This document shows, piece after piece, positions 34,937-44,337 of a stretch of 64,000 nucleotides of DNA. The position numbers were made by a program, and so were the translations under genes. The notes beneath the pieces are model-generated. The model was given only the letters and a program-made list of their open reading frames with translations, searched no databases and was not told the DNA's origin. Origin of the DNA: Paenibacillus segetis (GTDB lineage: Bacteria; Bacillota; Bacilli; Paenibacillales; Paenibacillaceae); NCBI RefSeq assembly GCF_014639155.1, contig NZ_BMFT01000001.1, positions 2,170,001 through 2,234,000 on the forward strand. Direction: 5' to 3'. Positions within the stretch are counted from its first letter, which is position 1; each line of letters begins with the position of its first letter.

Positions 34937-35524
34937 TTAATTGGGGTAAATCTTTTCTCCCTTTTCAAGCATAGTAATAAACTGCTGGATTCGTTTCTCT
35001 CTTGTTTCTTGTTTTTTGGCTTGTTGGATTCTGAATAAAATCGCAAATTTATTAACGTTATTCAGAGTTTCATAAAACTCTTTCGCCTTTGCATTGTGCT
35101 CCAATATAATAGCAAAATCCTCTGGCATAGTCATTTTACTTTGTGATTCGTAAGCCTTATCCCACTGGCCATTTTCTTTGGCTACTTCAATCGCCTTGAA
35201 TCCGGCGGGTTGCATCTTTCCTTCATTGATAAGATGCTCTGCTTTTTCTTTATTTATTTTTGACCAAATGCTTCTTGATCCCCGCGGTGTAAACCGTTGA
35301 AGCCACGTCTTCTCATCAAATGCTTCTTTTTGACTATCAATCCATCCATAACATAATGCTATTTCGAGTGCTTCACTATAACTTAGGGTAACAACTCCGG
35401 AGTTCTTCTTGGCAATATGTATTCGGATACCAAGTGAAGTGTCATGATTGTCTGCAAGCCAACGCTCAAAGGAACTTTGCTCATCAAATATCAAAATCGG
35501 CAATTCAATAGTTTTCTTGGGCAA
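34937..35524 (-). CDS. YdeI/OmpD-associated family protein
   Basis: This 195-aa protein shows the YdeI pattern: FERWLADNHDTSLGIRIHIAKKNSG, YSEALEIALCYGWIDSQKEAFDE, WLQRFTPRGSRSIWSKINKEKAE and the C-terminal helical NNVNKFAILFRIQQAKKQETREKRIQQFITML. The family is conserved but of unknown biochemical role. I choose a TTG at 35524 as start because AGGAGG lies 8 nt upstream; the GTG three codons earlier is part of that ribosome site. It is a single gene. Confidence 0.88.
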   Translation of the reverse strand: MPKKTIELPILIFDEQSSFERWLADNHDTSLGIRIHIAKKNSGVVTLSYSEALEIALCYGWIDSQKEAFDEKTWLQRFTPRGSRSIWSKINKEKAEHLINEGKMQPAGFKAIEVAKENGQWDKAYESQSKMTMPEDFAIILEHNAKAKEFYETLNNVNKFAILFRIQQAKKQETREKRIQQFITMLEKGEKIYPN

Positions 35525-35655
35525 TCGAAACACCTCCTGTAATTAGTCTACATCATTATCTATAGAATTACCTCTTTTGCACAGGATGACATAAATTAGC
35601 CAAGATACGGGAATACCTAGATATAACATCATTCAGAAAAAGGAGAGGGTCTGCC

Positions 35656-36459
35656 GTGCCTAACATCAGAAGAGGACTTCTGATCGCCCTTACGGTTACG
35701 TTGACGTTATGTTTGTTGGATTGGTCTGTCGTTCTTGCTGACCCAGAACATAACAATTTAACGGACACCACCACTCCGGAGGCTACTTCAGCCGGTACCG
35801 AACCACTGACCCTGGGAGAACTACGTCGTAAATATTCAGAGACATTCAAATTTCGAGGTCCAGAGGTCAAACAAGTCGCGCTTACATTTGACGATGTACC
35901 TGACCCTAGATTTACACCACGTGTTCTGGATGAATTGAAGAAACAAGGAGTAAAAGCAACCTTTTTCATTGTCGGGAGTCGTGCTAAGAAACACCCTGAA
36001 CTCGTACGCAGAATTCAACGTGAAGGACATGTCATTGGTAACCACTCTTTCAGTCATCCTCTGTTTAAAAATCGTTCAGTCGCACAATTCCAAAGTGAAA
36101 TCCAGCGGACAGAGAGAATCATCCAAAGTATTGTCGGATACAAACCCAAGCTCATACGCCCACCTTATGGTGAAATTAACGAGGAACAAGTAAAATGGGC
36201 CAAAAAAAATGGCTATAAAATTGTAAATTGGAACGTTGACTCGCTTGATTGGAAGGGAATTAATAAGGAGCAAGTAAAAGAAAATGTACTTAGTGCAGTT
36301 GTTCCCGGCTCCATCGTTCTTCAACACGCTGGCGGTGGTGTAGGTTCAACCCTTAACGGTTCGATCGAAGCGATTCCTGAAATCATTCAGACCCTGCGAA
36401 AAAGAGGCTACCATTTTGTAAGTCTGACTGAGCTATTACAAACCAAAAAATATAAATAG
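35656..36459 (+). CDS. NodB-type polysaccharide deacetylase, secreted
   Basis: This 267-aa protein has a signal sequence or anchor (residues 6-28) and a NodB domain from about residue 72. Motif 1 reads TFDDVPDP, with Val where Gly is usual (TFDDGP), but both Asp residues remain. Motif 2 HSFSHP, the RPPYGE motif, the WNVDSLDW motif and LQHAGG are intact, so an active metal-dependent deacetylase is likely. The start is GTG after AAAAGGAGAGGG. It shares its fold with the deacetylase at 20439 but is otherwise different. Confidence 0.9.
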   Translation: MPNIRRGLLIALTVTLTLCLLDWSVVLADPEHNNLTDTTTPEATSAGTEPLTLGELRRKYSETFKFRGPEVKQVALTFDDVPDPRFTPRVLDELKKQGVKATFFIVGSRAKKHPELVRRIQREGHVIGNHSFSHPLFKNRSVAQFQSEIQRTERIIQSIVGYKPKLIRPPYGEINEEQVKWAKKNGYKIVNWNVDSLDWKGINKEQVKENVLSAVVPGSIVLQHAGGGVGSTLNGSIEAIPEIIQTLRKRGYHFVSLTELLQTKKYK

Positions 36460-36473
36460 CTTTCCATATTAAA

Positions 36474-36504
36474 AAATACAGCCCCCATCAGGGAGCTGTA
36501 TTTA
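36474..36504. terminator. Terminator between convergent deacetylase and LysM-3D genes
   Basis: AAATACAGC pairs with GCTGTATTT around a C/G-rich loop, with A-runs before and T-rich sequence after. Confidence 0.75.
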
Positions 36505-36519
36505 GTCATAACTTTTAGA

Positions 36520-37200
36520 CTAGTCGATAATATACAATTTCACATCTTGATATCCGAAAGCATTTACTGAGCTGGCACTACCAGGAATAAAGATATCAAT
36601 TCGGTTACCTTTAATTGCTCCACCTTGATCCGTTGCCGTGGCAACAAAAGCTTCTTTAGGAAGTCCTGGGTGACTATGGCCTGTAACAAGGACCTTCGTT
36701 CCCATAGGAATCACTTTTGGGTCTACAGCGATCGTTCCAAGTTTTAGAGGATTACCATAAAAATCAACCGCTCCCCATTTACCGTTCTCACCAGGTGCAG
36801 CGGAGTATGCCGTAGCTTTAACATTAATCGTGTCAGAGTAGTTAAAGGATTTTCCCCATGCCTCAACTACTTTTTCCGTAGAGAGTACTTTAAGTGTAGA
36901 ATCAGATTCCACTTTTGAACTTAAGTTGTTCTCTCCATTTGTCGAGTTCGTTGTAATCTTGCCATCTGGAATCTTAATCGTCAATCCTTCATAGATGTTA
37001 GTTGCCTCGATATCAGGATTCGCACTTATCAGCTTGGCCAAATTTACGTTATACTTCTGAGAAAGAAGATAGAATGTATCTCCTTCCTTCACATTATGCA
37101 GAGAGTCTGCAGATGCTGGCAATGTCTGAAAAACTGAACTTAATCCTACCGCTATAATAGTAGCTTTAATTGTCTTAGTAAAATAATGATTTTTAAACAT
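36520..37200 (-). CDS. Secreted LysM and 3D-domain protein (YocH/YuiC-like)
   Basis: This 226-aa exported protein has a signal peptide (residues 8-31, cleavage likely after ASA), one LysM peptidoglycan-binding domain (HNVKEGDTFYLLSQKYNVNLAKLI...GLTIKIP, about 33-77) and a C-terminal 3D domain (about 125-226) with the catalytic-type aspartates in TAVDP-like IAVDPKVIPMGT, ATDQGG and NRIDIF. Members are thought to cleave glycan strands as lytic transglycosylases. It is a single gene. The family includes germination and cell-wall turnover proteins. Confidence 0.92.
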   Translation of the reverse strand: MFKNHYFTKTIKATIIAVGLSSVFQTLPASADSLHNVKEGDTFYLLSQKYNVNLAKLISANPDIEATNIYEGLTIKIPDGKITTNSTNGENNLSSKVESDSTLKVLSTEKVVEAWGKSFNYSDTINVKATAYSAAPGENGKWGAVDFYGNPLKLGTIAVDPKVIPMGTKVLVTGHSHPGLPKEAFVATATDQGGAIKGNRIDIFIPGSASSVNAFGYQDVKLYIID

Positions 37201-37345
37201 GTTGTACCTCCCATTTGTTAATGCACAATGAATATATCACATTTTTGTAACCATTTGCGGGTGTAATTGTTTCCAATTTGTAATAAATCCAGTGGTATCA
37301 ACAAAAATTCGACTTTTCAACCCCACAATTTTGTTACCAAAACGC

Positions 37346-37387
37346 CAAAAAAGGCAAGTCTCGAGTGCCCGAGACTTGCCTTTTTTA
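37346..37387 (-). terminator. Terminator of the amino acid ABC transporter operon
   Basis: AAAAAAGGCAAGTCTCG pairs with CGAGACTTGCCTTTTTT around a short loop, 30 bp beyond the ATPase stop codon; it can work on both strands. Confidence 0.9.
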
Positions 37388-37413
37388 CTATGTTGCGCCA
37401 ATAAAATTAGATA

Positions 37414-38136
37414 TTAGAGTACTTTACCAAGGAAGTCCTTAGTACGCTGTTGACGTGGTGAACCGAAGAGCTGCTGAGGCGTACCTTGCTCTAGAATGAC
37501 ACCTTGGTCCATAAACAAGATCCGGTCCCCAACCTCACGAGCAAAGCCCATTTCATGAGTCACAATCACCATCGTCATACCTTTCTCAGCCAGCTTCTTC
37601 ATAACATCAAGCACTTCACCGACCATTTCAGGGTCGAGCGCTGATGTGGGCTCGTCAAATAGCATGACATGTGGCTCCATTGCCAACGCTCTAGCTATAG
37701 CGATCCGTTGCTTCTGACCACCCGATAGTTGGGATGGATAAGCATCACGTTTATCTTCCAATCCAACCGTACGAAGTAGTTCCATCGCAAGGTCCTCTGC
37801 TTTACTCTTCTCCATTTTCTTAACACGAATCGGAGCAAGTGTAATGTTATCTATGACAGATTTATGTGGGAAGAGATTGAATTGCTGAAATACCATACCC
37901 ATTTTCTCACGTGTTTTGTTAATGTTGTGGCGTTTTGCTGTGATCGATTCCCCTTCAAACTGAATCTCTCCCTGAGTAGGTTCTTCCAGCAAATTGATAC
38001 AACGTAGAAAGGTACTTTTACCAGAACCACTAGGTCCGATTACAACTACGACCTCTCCTTGCTTTATCTCCAGATCAATCCCTTTCAAAATATGCAAAGG
38101 ACCAAATTTCTTGTGTAAACCATTAACGGTAATCAC
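37414..38136 (-). CDS. Polar amino acid ABC transporter ATP-binding protein
   Basis: This 240-aa subunit of the GlnQ/ArtP type has Walker [10 protein letters not shown] (near residue 34), Q-loop [10 protein letters not shown], signature LSGGQKQR (near 137), Walker [21 protein letters not shown] and H-loop [12 protein letters not shown]. It starts with GTG inside the last codons of the permease gene (14-nt overlap) and is the last gene of the binding protein-permease-ATPase operon. Confidence 0.94.
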   Translation of the reverse strand: MITVNGLHKKFGPLHILKGIDLEIKQGEVVVVIGPSGSGKSTFLRCINLLEEPTQGEIQFEGESITAKRHNINKTREKMGMVFQQFNLFPHKSVIDNITLAPIRVKKMEKSKAEDLAMELLRTVGLEDKRDAYPSQLSGGQKQRIAIARALAMEPHVMLFDEPTSALDPEMVGEVLDVMKKLAEKGMTMVIVTHEMGFAREVGDRILFMDQGVILEQGTPQQLFGSPRQQRTKDFLGKVL

Positions 38137-38782
38137 TAGCCTTTAATCTCCTTTCAAACACACCCAGAATTCTCGAGAATGTAAATGTTAGTATAAAATA
38201 CATCACGGCAACGATCAAATAGGGTGTCATTCCGTTATAAGTAATCCCTACAACCGAACCCGATTGGAACATTAATTCTGTGACTCCAATGAACGATACG
38301 ATGGAAGATTCTTTAATAATCGTTATAAATTCATTCCCGATTGCCGGAAGGACTGATTTGATCGCCTGCGGGATAATAATAAATCGCATTGACATCCCTC
38401 TCGTCAGTCCAAGTGATCTTGCAGCTTCACCTTGTCCACGATCGACGCCTTGAATACCTGCACGGAATATTTCTGCTAAATAAGCTGAGCTATTGATGGA
38501 TAGTGTGATTGCCCCTGATTGGATCGGACTGAAATTAATCCCAAACGTTGCGAGACCATAATGAATAATAAAGAGCTGTACAAGCATCGGTGTACCACGC
38601 AGGAACTCTACCCAAGCATGTCCAATAAATCGTACCCCCGCCCATTTTGACATACGAAGAAGAGCTACTAATAGGCCCAGAATAAATCCGCATAACACAC
38701 CAATAGCAGCAAGCAACAGCGTATACTGTAACCCTGTCATAAAATAACTTCGATAATCCCAGAACATTGTTAAAAATTCCAT
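38123..38782 (-). CDS. Polar amino acid ABC transporter permease (HisMQ type)
   Basis: This 219-aa membrane subunit has about five helices and the HisMQ signature with the EAA loop near [23 protein letters not shown] (about residues 130-152). The ATG at 38782 is chosen since GGAGG lies upstream of it (12 nt, rather long) and codons further upstream precede that site. It lies between the binding protein and ATPase genes. Confidence 0.92.
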   Translation of the reverse strand: MEFLTMFWDYRSYFMTGLQYTLLLAAIGVLCGFILGLLVALLRMSKWAGVRFIGHAWVEFLRGTPMLVQLFIIHYGLATFGINFSPIQSGAITLSINSSAYLAEIFRAGIQGVDRGQGEAARSLGLTRGMSMRFIIIPQAIKSVLPAIGNEFITIIKESSIVSFIGVTELMFQSGSVVGITYNGMTPYLIVAVMYFILTFTFSRILGVFERRLKASDYR

Positions 38783-38905
38783 AAAAAATTCATGCCTCCA
38801 CTTCAAACACTATACTATTAAAATTCATCGTCACAAAAACAGAAAATAGCGAAACCTGTTCGCTATTTTCCGTAAATCTGAATATCTTCATCTTACAGGA
38901 TCGTT

Positions 38906-39715
38906 CTATTTCTCAGCAAGAGCGCTAGCTTCGGCTACAAACTTGTCAATGCTTCCGTCTTTGATCAAACGATCAAGAGTTGCATTTACTTGGTCAAGCA
39001 TTTCTGTATTGCCTTTCTTCACACCAACTACATAACCTTCGTCTTCTGTTACTGGATTTGCATCCGTGATCACGATACCTTCAACATTTTTCACAAATGA
39101 TTTTGCTACTGGTCCTTCAATGATAGCAGCGTCTACACGTCCGGATGTTAGTTGCATAATAATATCATTTATTTTTGTTAGCGAAGTAATTTTTGCACCC
39201 GTAATTTCCTTAGCAATGTCCTCTTGGATTGAGCTCTTCTGAACGCCAATCTTTGCTCCTTCCAAAGATTCCATCGTAGCATACTTATCTTTGTTATCTG
39301 TCAGAGTTACAACTGCCTGCTCAGCATTATAGTAAATTTGCGACATATCAATTTGCTTAGCACGTGTTGGATCAGGACTTAGACCCGAAATGACCAAATC
39401 GATACGTCCAGTAGACAATTCATTTAACAAAGAATCAAAATTCATATCCTTAATGACTAACTCAGCACCCAAATCTTTAGCGATTTCCTTAGCGATTTCA
39501 ACGTCGAAACCAACGATTTCATCCGCTCCACTCTCGTTCTTGATATGAAATTCATATGGAGGAAAGTCTGCACTTAATCCAAGTGTTAGTGTCTTTTTGG
39601 CACCTTCTGTACTTCCCTGAGCTTCCTTATTTCCATTTTCTTTATTTTGACCACATGCCGCAAGAATGCTAGTCACAGCAACTAAGCATAATATTAATAT
39701 ACCCCATTTTTTCAT
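38906..39715 (-). CDS. Polar amino acid ABC transporter substrate-binding lipoprotein
   Basis: This 269-aa lipoprotein has lipobox LAAC (Cys near residue 21) and a type 3 solute-binding domain: TLGLSADFPPYEF, VGFDVEIAKEIAKDLGAELVIKDMNFDSLLNELSTGRIDLVISGLSPDPTR, GAKIGVQKSSIQE. The ligand is probably an amino acid such as arginine, glutamine or cystine but cannot be read from the sequence. The ATG at 39715 is 7 nt after AGGAGAG; an ATG seven codons upstream precedes that site. It heads the ABC operon. Confidence 0.93.
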   Translation of the reverse strand: MKKWGILILCLVAVTSILAACGQNKENGNKEAQGSTEGAKKTLTLGLSADFPPYEFHIKNESGADEIVGFDVEIAKEIAKDLGAELVIKDMNFDSLLNELSTGRIDLVISGLSPDPTRAKQIDMSQIYYNAEQAVVTLTDNKDKYATMESLEGAKIGVQKSSIQEDIAKEITGAKITSLTKINDIIMQLTSGRVDAAIIEGPVAKSFVKNVEGIVITDANPVTEDEGYVVGVKKGNTEMLDQVNATLDRLIKDGSIDKFVAEASALAEK

Positions 39716-39947
39716 TTGACTCTCTCCTGTTGTCATATTATTTCAAATCATCTATTAACTTGGGATAATTATAAACTGATTTGTATATGTATGCAATCAA
39801 TAATTCAGATTATTCACTGTTTATACACAAATTATGTATATTTTAGAGAGTTATTGATTACACGATAGAATGGGGATAATGATTCATACAATTACACTTT
39901 GGGTTATTAGTTACCTGAAATCAAATCCCTTATTCGGAGGTGGCCTC

Positions 39948-41699
39948 ATGTTACTTGAAGCCTGTTATCATGTGCCAAGAGACAAGTGGGCTTATGCTTA
40001 TGATGTAAACACAATTCATTTACGTGTACGTACCAAACGTGACGATATTGAGCATATTATTGCAATCACTGGTGATAAATACGATTGGAATCATACTTAC
40101 CAAGATATACCAATGGAAAAAGCAGCTCACGATGAGATGTTTGATTATTGGGAGGTCGCCGTAAGACCAAAGTATAAACGGCTGTCCTATGCTTTCAAAC
40201 TAACGGCAGGAACGGAATCTGTCTTTATGTTGGATACCGGAATTCAACATCAGGCTCCCAATCCACCTGGAGAGATGTACGAATTTTCGTACATACATGA
40301 AATCGATGTATTTAAAGTACCTGAATGGGCCAAGCAAGCCGTCTTCTATCAAATCATGCCCGAACGCTTTGCTAATGGTGATCCTTCCAATGATCCCGAG
40401 AACACCGCTGTTTGGGGCAGCAAACCTCAGATTGACAATTTCTTTGGAGGTGATTTACAAGGCATATTAGATCATTTAGATCATCTAAGTGATTTAGGGA
40501 TTAATGCCATTTATTTCACTCCATTGTTTGTATCCCCATCCAATCACAAATACGATACGGTTGACTATAAGAAAGTTGATCCTCATTTTGGAGACAATGC
40601 CTTATTAAAAAAAGTCGTGGAATCATGTCATAATCGTGGAATTCGTGTCGTTTTAGATGCAGTGTTCAACCATTGTAGCGAACAATTCCTTCCGTTTCAA
40701 GATGTAATAAAGAACGGCAAAGATTCCAAGTACGCCGATTGGTTTCATATCAATGAATATCCCGCGTTGATTAAAGAGGGAATCCCAACATATGATACAT
40801 TTGGTTTTTATGGCAATATGCCTAAATTTAATACGGCCAACCCCGAAGTAAAGGACTATCTGCTAGGCGTAGCCGAATACTGGATTAAGGAAATTAACTT
40901 AGATGGATGGCGCTTAGATGTAGCCAATGAGGTGGATCATCACTTTTGGAGGGATTTCCGCAAAATCGTTAAGAATGCAAATCCTGAAGCTTATATTATT
41001 GGTGAGGTATGGTCAGATTCACTAAATTGGCTCCTCGGAGATCAATTCGACTCTGTCATGAATTATCCCTTTGCTGATGCTGTTTTGCAGTTTTTCAACG
41101 GAGGTATGGACGCTTACAGCTTCTCCAATGAGATGGGTTCCCTTATTATGCGGTATCCACAACAAACAAACGAAGTCGTATTTAACATGCTCTGTAGCCA
41201 TGATACCTCACGCTTGTTGAATCGTGTTGGAGGAGACAAACGGAAGCTCAAACTCTGTACTGTATTCTTATTCACCTATATGGGGACGCCTTGCATTTTC
41301 TACGGGGATGAGATCGGTCTGACAGGAAACGGTGATCCCGATTGCCGAAAGTGTATGGAATGGGACCCTAAGAAGCAAGATCGAGAGCTATTCGATTTCT
41401 ACAGAATGATGATCTCGCTTCGTAAGAAACACACCGCCCTTACCCAAGGACGATTCCGCTTTCTTCAAGCTGGGGAGAAGGACGGTTGTATCGTCTACGA
41501 ACGGATTGATGACACGATGCATTTTATCATTTGGATGAATAATACCGATAAATTCCGTACATTATCACATCGTATCGAAACCATTGATTGGCGAGATGCG
41601 TTATCTGAGGAAAAAGTGGAGCCTCAAAAAGGAAGTATGAATATTGGGTTGGATCCATTTGGTTTTCGAATATTGTATCGTCAATTGAAATCAAATTGA
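39948..41699 (+). CDS. GH13 alpha-amylase family enzyme (neopullulanase/cyclomaltodextrinase type)
   Basis: This 583-aa cytosolic glycosidase has an N-terminal CBM34-like domain (residues 1-125) and a GH13 barrel with the four conserved regions: DAVFNH, GWRLDVANE with the nucleophile Asp, GEVWSD with the acid Glu and FNMLCSHDT with the third Asp. This layout and the lack of a signal peptide fit the GH13_20 maltogenic amylases, cyclomaltodextrinases and neopullulanases that open malto-oligosaccharides inside the cell. The ATG at 39948 follows TTCGGAGGTGG; the frame is open further upstream without a ribosome site. It lies 3 kb from the glycogen genes. Confidence 0.93.
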   Translation: MLLEACYHVPRDKWAYAYDVNTIHLRVRTKRDDIEHIIAITGDKYDWNHTYQDIPMEKAAHDEMFDYWEVAVRPKYKRLSYAFKLTAGTESVFMLDTGIQHQAPNPPGEMYEFSYIHEIDVFKVPEWAKQAVFYQIMPERFANGDPSNDPENTAVWGSKPQIDNFFGGDLQGILDHLDHLSDLGINAIYFTPLFVSPSNHKYDTVDYKKVDPHFGDNALLKKVVESCHNRGIRVVLDAVFNHCSEQFLPFQDVIKNGKDSKYADWFHINEYPALIKEGIPTYDTFGFYGNMPKFNTANPEVKDYLLGVAEYWIKEINLDGWRLDVANEVDHHFWRDFRKIVKNANPEAYIIGEVWSDSLNWLLGDQFDSVMNYPFADAVLQFFNGGMDAYSFSNEMGSLIMRYPQQTNEVVFNMLCSHDTSRLLNRVGGDKRKLKLCTVFLFTYMGTPCIFYGDEIGLTGNGDPDCRKCMEWDPKKQDRELFDFYRMMISLRKKHTALTQGRFRFLQAGEKDGCIVYERIDDTMHFIIWMNNTDKFRTLSHRIETIDWRDALSEEKVEPQKGSMNIGLDPFGFRILYRQLKSN

Positions 41700-41726
41700 G
41701 GAATGAAAGGCTGGTAATTAAAATAA

Positions 41727-41755
41727 AAAAATGGGGTCTTTGAACCCCATTTTTG
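41727..41755 (+). terminator. Terminator after the GH13 gene
   Basis: AAAAATGGGGT pairs with ACCCCATTTTT around 6 nt; it also faces the convergent DoxX gene. Confidence 0.85.
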
Positions 41756-41766
41756 ATAAACAATAT

Positions 41767-42141
41767 CTAATTAAATCCTGGAAAATCTGATAAATGAGCT
41801 ACGTTGAGGAAAAATACCACAAATGATACAACCCCTAAAAATATAATCGGGAAGGTTTGTTTTAATGAGTCCTTAACACGGATGTGGGTAAGTATTCCTC
41901 CTATTGAAGTAACCCCCAGTATTAGCGCCCCAACTGCTGCCCAGCTCTGCTCCCAAAATCCAACGATCATGGCAGCGGCACCAACGAGTTCAACGATACC
42001 CGTGACCACACGAAACCATTGTGGTAATCGCCATTTTTTAAAATTTTCAACATGCATCTTAGATCCTGATATCTTACCCACTGCCGCCATCAAGAACATG
42101 AGGCCTAGTACTGCCTGCAATACCATGGATACAATATCCAA
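41767..42141 (-). CDS. DoxX-family membrane protein
   Basis: This 124-aa four-helix membrane protein of the DoxX-like family has hydrophobic segments near residues 5-22, 42-60, 66-82 and 100-116 and the typical GLMFLMAAVGKISGS start. I place the start at a TTG (42141) with GAAGGGGTGGG 4-8 nt upstream, which gives the usual family length; the frame is open 31 codons further without a site. The Rrf2-type regulator gene lies 135 bp upstream on the same strand and may control it. Related proteins act in redox or quinone-linked processes, but the function is unproven. Confidence 0.82.
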   Translation of the reverse strand: MDIVSMVLQAVLGLMFLMAAVGKISGSKMHVENFKKWRLPQWFRVVTGIVELVGAAAMIVGFWEQSWAAVGALILGVTSIGGILTHIRVKDSLKQTFPIIFLGVVSFVVFFLNVAHLSDFPGFN

Positions 42142-42276
42142 ATTACCCACCCCTTCACATTTAAATTGCAACCGAGACAAGCACATTAAAATCCAAAATA
42201 AAATTGCAGCCTTAACTGCAATTATCTTAAGCACAGTATAATGGAATTTTTTACATTTGCATAGTACCTTATTAAA

Positions 42277-42714
42277 TTATATTTCAAAAAAGTCAATTCG
42301 GTTCATCACATCCGTAATTGTATAGTTACTTAAGTAATCAATGGTTTTCTGTTCCGCTTCATATAGAATTTTCTCTAATTCTACATCTAATTGTTCGCCG
42401 GCTCCTCCACAATCAACCTTAAGTTCTAAATCTCCAGACTCCGAACTTACTGCAGAGTAAATCTCACCTAATGTTATCTCATCAGCCGATTTCCGCAAAA
42501 TATACCCACCTTCTCGGCCCCCCTTAGATTCTACGATACCAGCAGTCGTTAAAGCTTGCATGACTCTACGCATAAAAGTAGCATGCGAATTCACTTGATT
42601 TGCGATCATCGCACTCGATAAAATACCGTTGCTTTTCGCTAACCACACTATAGAATGAACGGCTATTTTAAACCGAGGGGGTCCAATGTTAACCCCACGA
42701 TTGGCTGTACTCAT
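42277..42714 (-). CDS. Rrf2-family regulator without the iron-sulfur cysteines
   Basis: This 145-aa winged-helix regulator has the Rrf2 core: FKIAVHSIVWLAKSNG, HTH LSSAMIANQVNSHATFMRRVMQALTTAGIVESKGGREGGYIL (about residues 30-75). Only one Cys is present (DCGGAG), so it lacks the three-Cys cluster of IscR or NsrR and resembles YwnA-type members. GGAG lies 9 nt before the ATG at 42714. The DoxX gene follows, suggesting joint control. Confidence 0.88.
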   Translation of the reverse strand: MSTANRGVNIGPPRFKIAVHSIVWLAKSNGILSSAMIANQVNSHATFMRRVMQALTTAGIVESKGGREGGYILRKSADEITLGEIYSAVSSESGDLELKVDCGGAGEQLDVELEKILYEAEQKTIDYLSNYTITDVMNRIDFFEI

Positions 42715-42840
42715 TTTCATTTTCTCCTTTTGCCATACTGATGATGTGATGTGTAATTCATAATTGCAACTACTACACGCACATTATAGATTAACATCTG
42801 CTCACTTTCAAGTTAAAGGAATCGCAACACGAATACCAAA

Positions 42841-42871
42841 TAAGCCCCCACGCTGGATCATGGAGGCTTAA
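42841..42871 (-). terminator. Possible terminator after glgA
   Basis: On the minus strand TAAGCCTCCA and TGGGGGCTTA can pair with a mismatch around a 10-nt loop, followed by TTTGG. The T-tract is short. Confidence 0.45.
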
Positions 42872-42900
42872 CTCATTGGAACCCTATAGTACTCTACAAG

Positions 42901-44337
42901 TTATTCCTGACGGCTGACTTGCTCATATATTTCAGTGTATTTTCCCGCCGACACATCCCAGCTGTAATCACCGGCAAAGGCATTGCTCACAATTTTCTTC
43001 CATTGCTCCTGATCCCTGTAAAAGGATATCCCTCGTCTGAGCGTATGCAGCAGATCGTGGGCATTGTAGTTGCGAAAAGTAAATCCATTGCCTTCACCTG
43101 AAAATTCGTTATATGAATGTACTGTATCATTTAAACCACCGGTTTCCCGAACAACGGGAATACTTCCATACCGTAGAGCAAGTAACTGGCTAATCCCACA
43201 TGGCTCAAACTGGGATGGCATGAGGAATAGATCACTTCCTGCGTATATTCGACGAGACAGTCCATCATTAAATTTAATCTGAACCGACAACTTCTCAGGA
43301 TGACGATAAGCCGCTTCGCGGAACCAATCCTCATAAGCTCGATCTCCCGTGCCAAGAATGACGAATTGAACATCGTCGAAGTGTAGCCATTCGTCAAGAA
43401 TCCGCGTTACCAAATCAAGTCCTTTGGGCTCAACCAAGCGCGTAACCATAGCAACAAGTGGAGTATCTTCTGATTGAACAAGTCCTAATTCTTGCTGCAA
43501 TTGAATTTTATTTTCCTTTTTCTTAGCTAGGCTACTCCGATAACGTACAGCTATCTGCTGGTCACTTACAGGATTAAATAATTTAGTATCGATTCCATTC
43601 ACAATCCCTGAGAAACGCTCTCCTAGAGAGCGAAGAAGCCCATCTAAGCCATATCCATAATGAGAGTTCTTAATCTCCTCCGCATAGGTTGGACTCACTG
43701 TAGTTACATGGTCTGCAAACACCAGCCCAGCTTTCATAAAGCTGACATTTCCATTATATTCTACACCACCTACGGTGAAATAATGATCAGGTAAACCTAG
43801 TAAATCTCCTAACACAATATAAGGGAAAATCCCCTGGTACAGCAAGTTGTGGATGGTGAATACCGTACGAATATTTTGGTAAAACTCGTTGTGCCTGTAA
43901 TGTTCATGCAGCAGCAATGGAATCATCGCCGTATGCCAATCGTGACAGTGAAGCACGTCCGGTTTGAAATCAAGCGCTGGGAGTACTTCCAGAACCGCGC
44001 GATCCAAGAAGGCGAACCGTTCTCCATCATCCCAGTGACCATATACCCCATCTCTTCCAAAATAGGATTCATTATCTAGAAAGTAGACCGGAATATCCTC
44101 GTACTCTAAAAATTGAATCCCACAATATTGACTACGCCAACCTACGGGGACATATACCTCACCAAGGTGTTGGAGTGAATCCTTATACTCTGCAGGAATT
44201 TCCTTGTATTTTGGCAAAATAATTCGCACATCATGCCCTGCTTGGTGCAATGCCTTAGGCAGTGCGCCAATAACATCGGCTAATCCCCCTGTTTTGATGA
44301 ATGGAGCTACTTCAGCTGCAGCGAACAATATTTTCAT
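42901..44337 (-). CDS. glgA: Glycogen synthase (ADP-glucose type)
   Basis: This 478-aa GT5 enzyme extends alpha-1,4-glucan chains from ADP-glucose. Typical motifs are the N-terminal AAEVAPFIKTGGLADVIGALP with the KTGGL nucleotide-binding site, CHDWHTAM near residue 135, NGIDTKLFNP near 250, TRLVEPKGLDL near 300 and PSQFEPCGISQLLALRYGSIPVVRETGGLNDTV near 380-415. Its start overlaps the glgB stop by 4 nt, so the two are translated together. Confidence 0.96.
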   Translation of the reverse strand: MKILFAAAEVAPFIKTGGLADVIGALPKALHQAGHDVRIILPKYKEIPAEYKDSLQHLGEVYVPVGWRSQYCGIQFLEYEDIPVYFLDNESYFGRDGVYGHWDDGERFAFLDRAVLEVLPALDFKPDVLHCHDWHTAMIPLLLHEHYRHNEFYQNIRTVFTIHNLLYQGIFPYIVLGDLLGLPDHYFTVGGVEYNGNVSFMKAGLVFADHVTTVSPTYAEEIKNSHYGYGLDGLLRSLGERFSGIVNGIDTKLFNPVSDQQIAVRYRSSLAKKKENKIQLQQELGLVQSEDTPLVAMVTRLVEPKGLDLVTRILDEWLHFDDVQFVILGTGDRAYEDWFREAAYRHPEKLSVQIKFNDGLSRRIYAGSDLFLMPSQFEPCGISQLLALRYGSIPVVRETGGLNDTVHSYNEFSGEGNGFTFRNYNAHDLLHTLRRGISFYRDQEQWKKIVSNAFAGDYSWDVSAGKYTEIYEQVSRQE

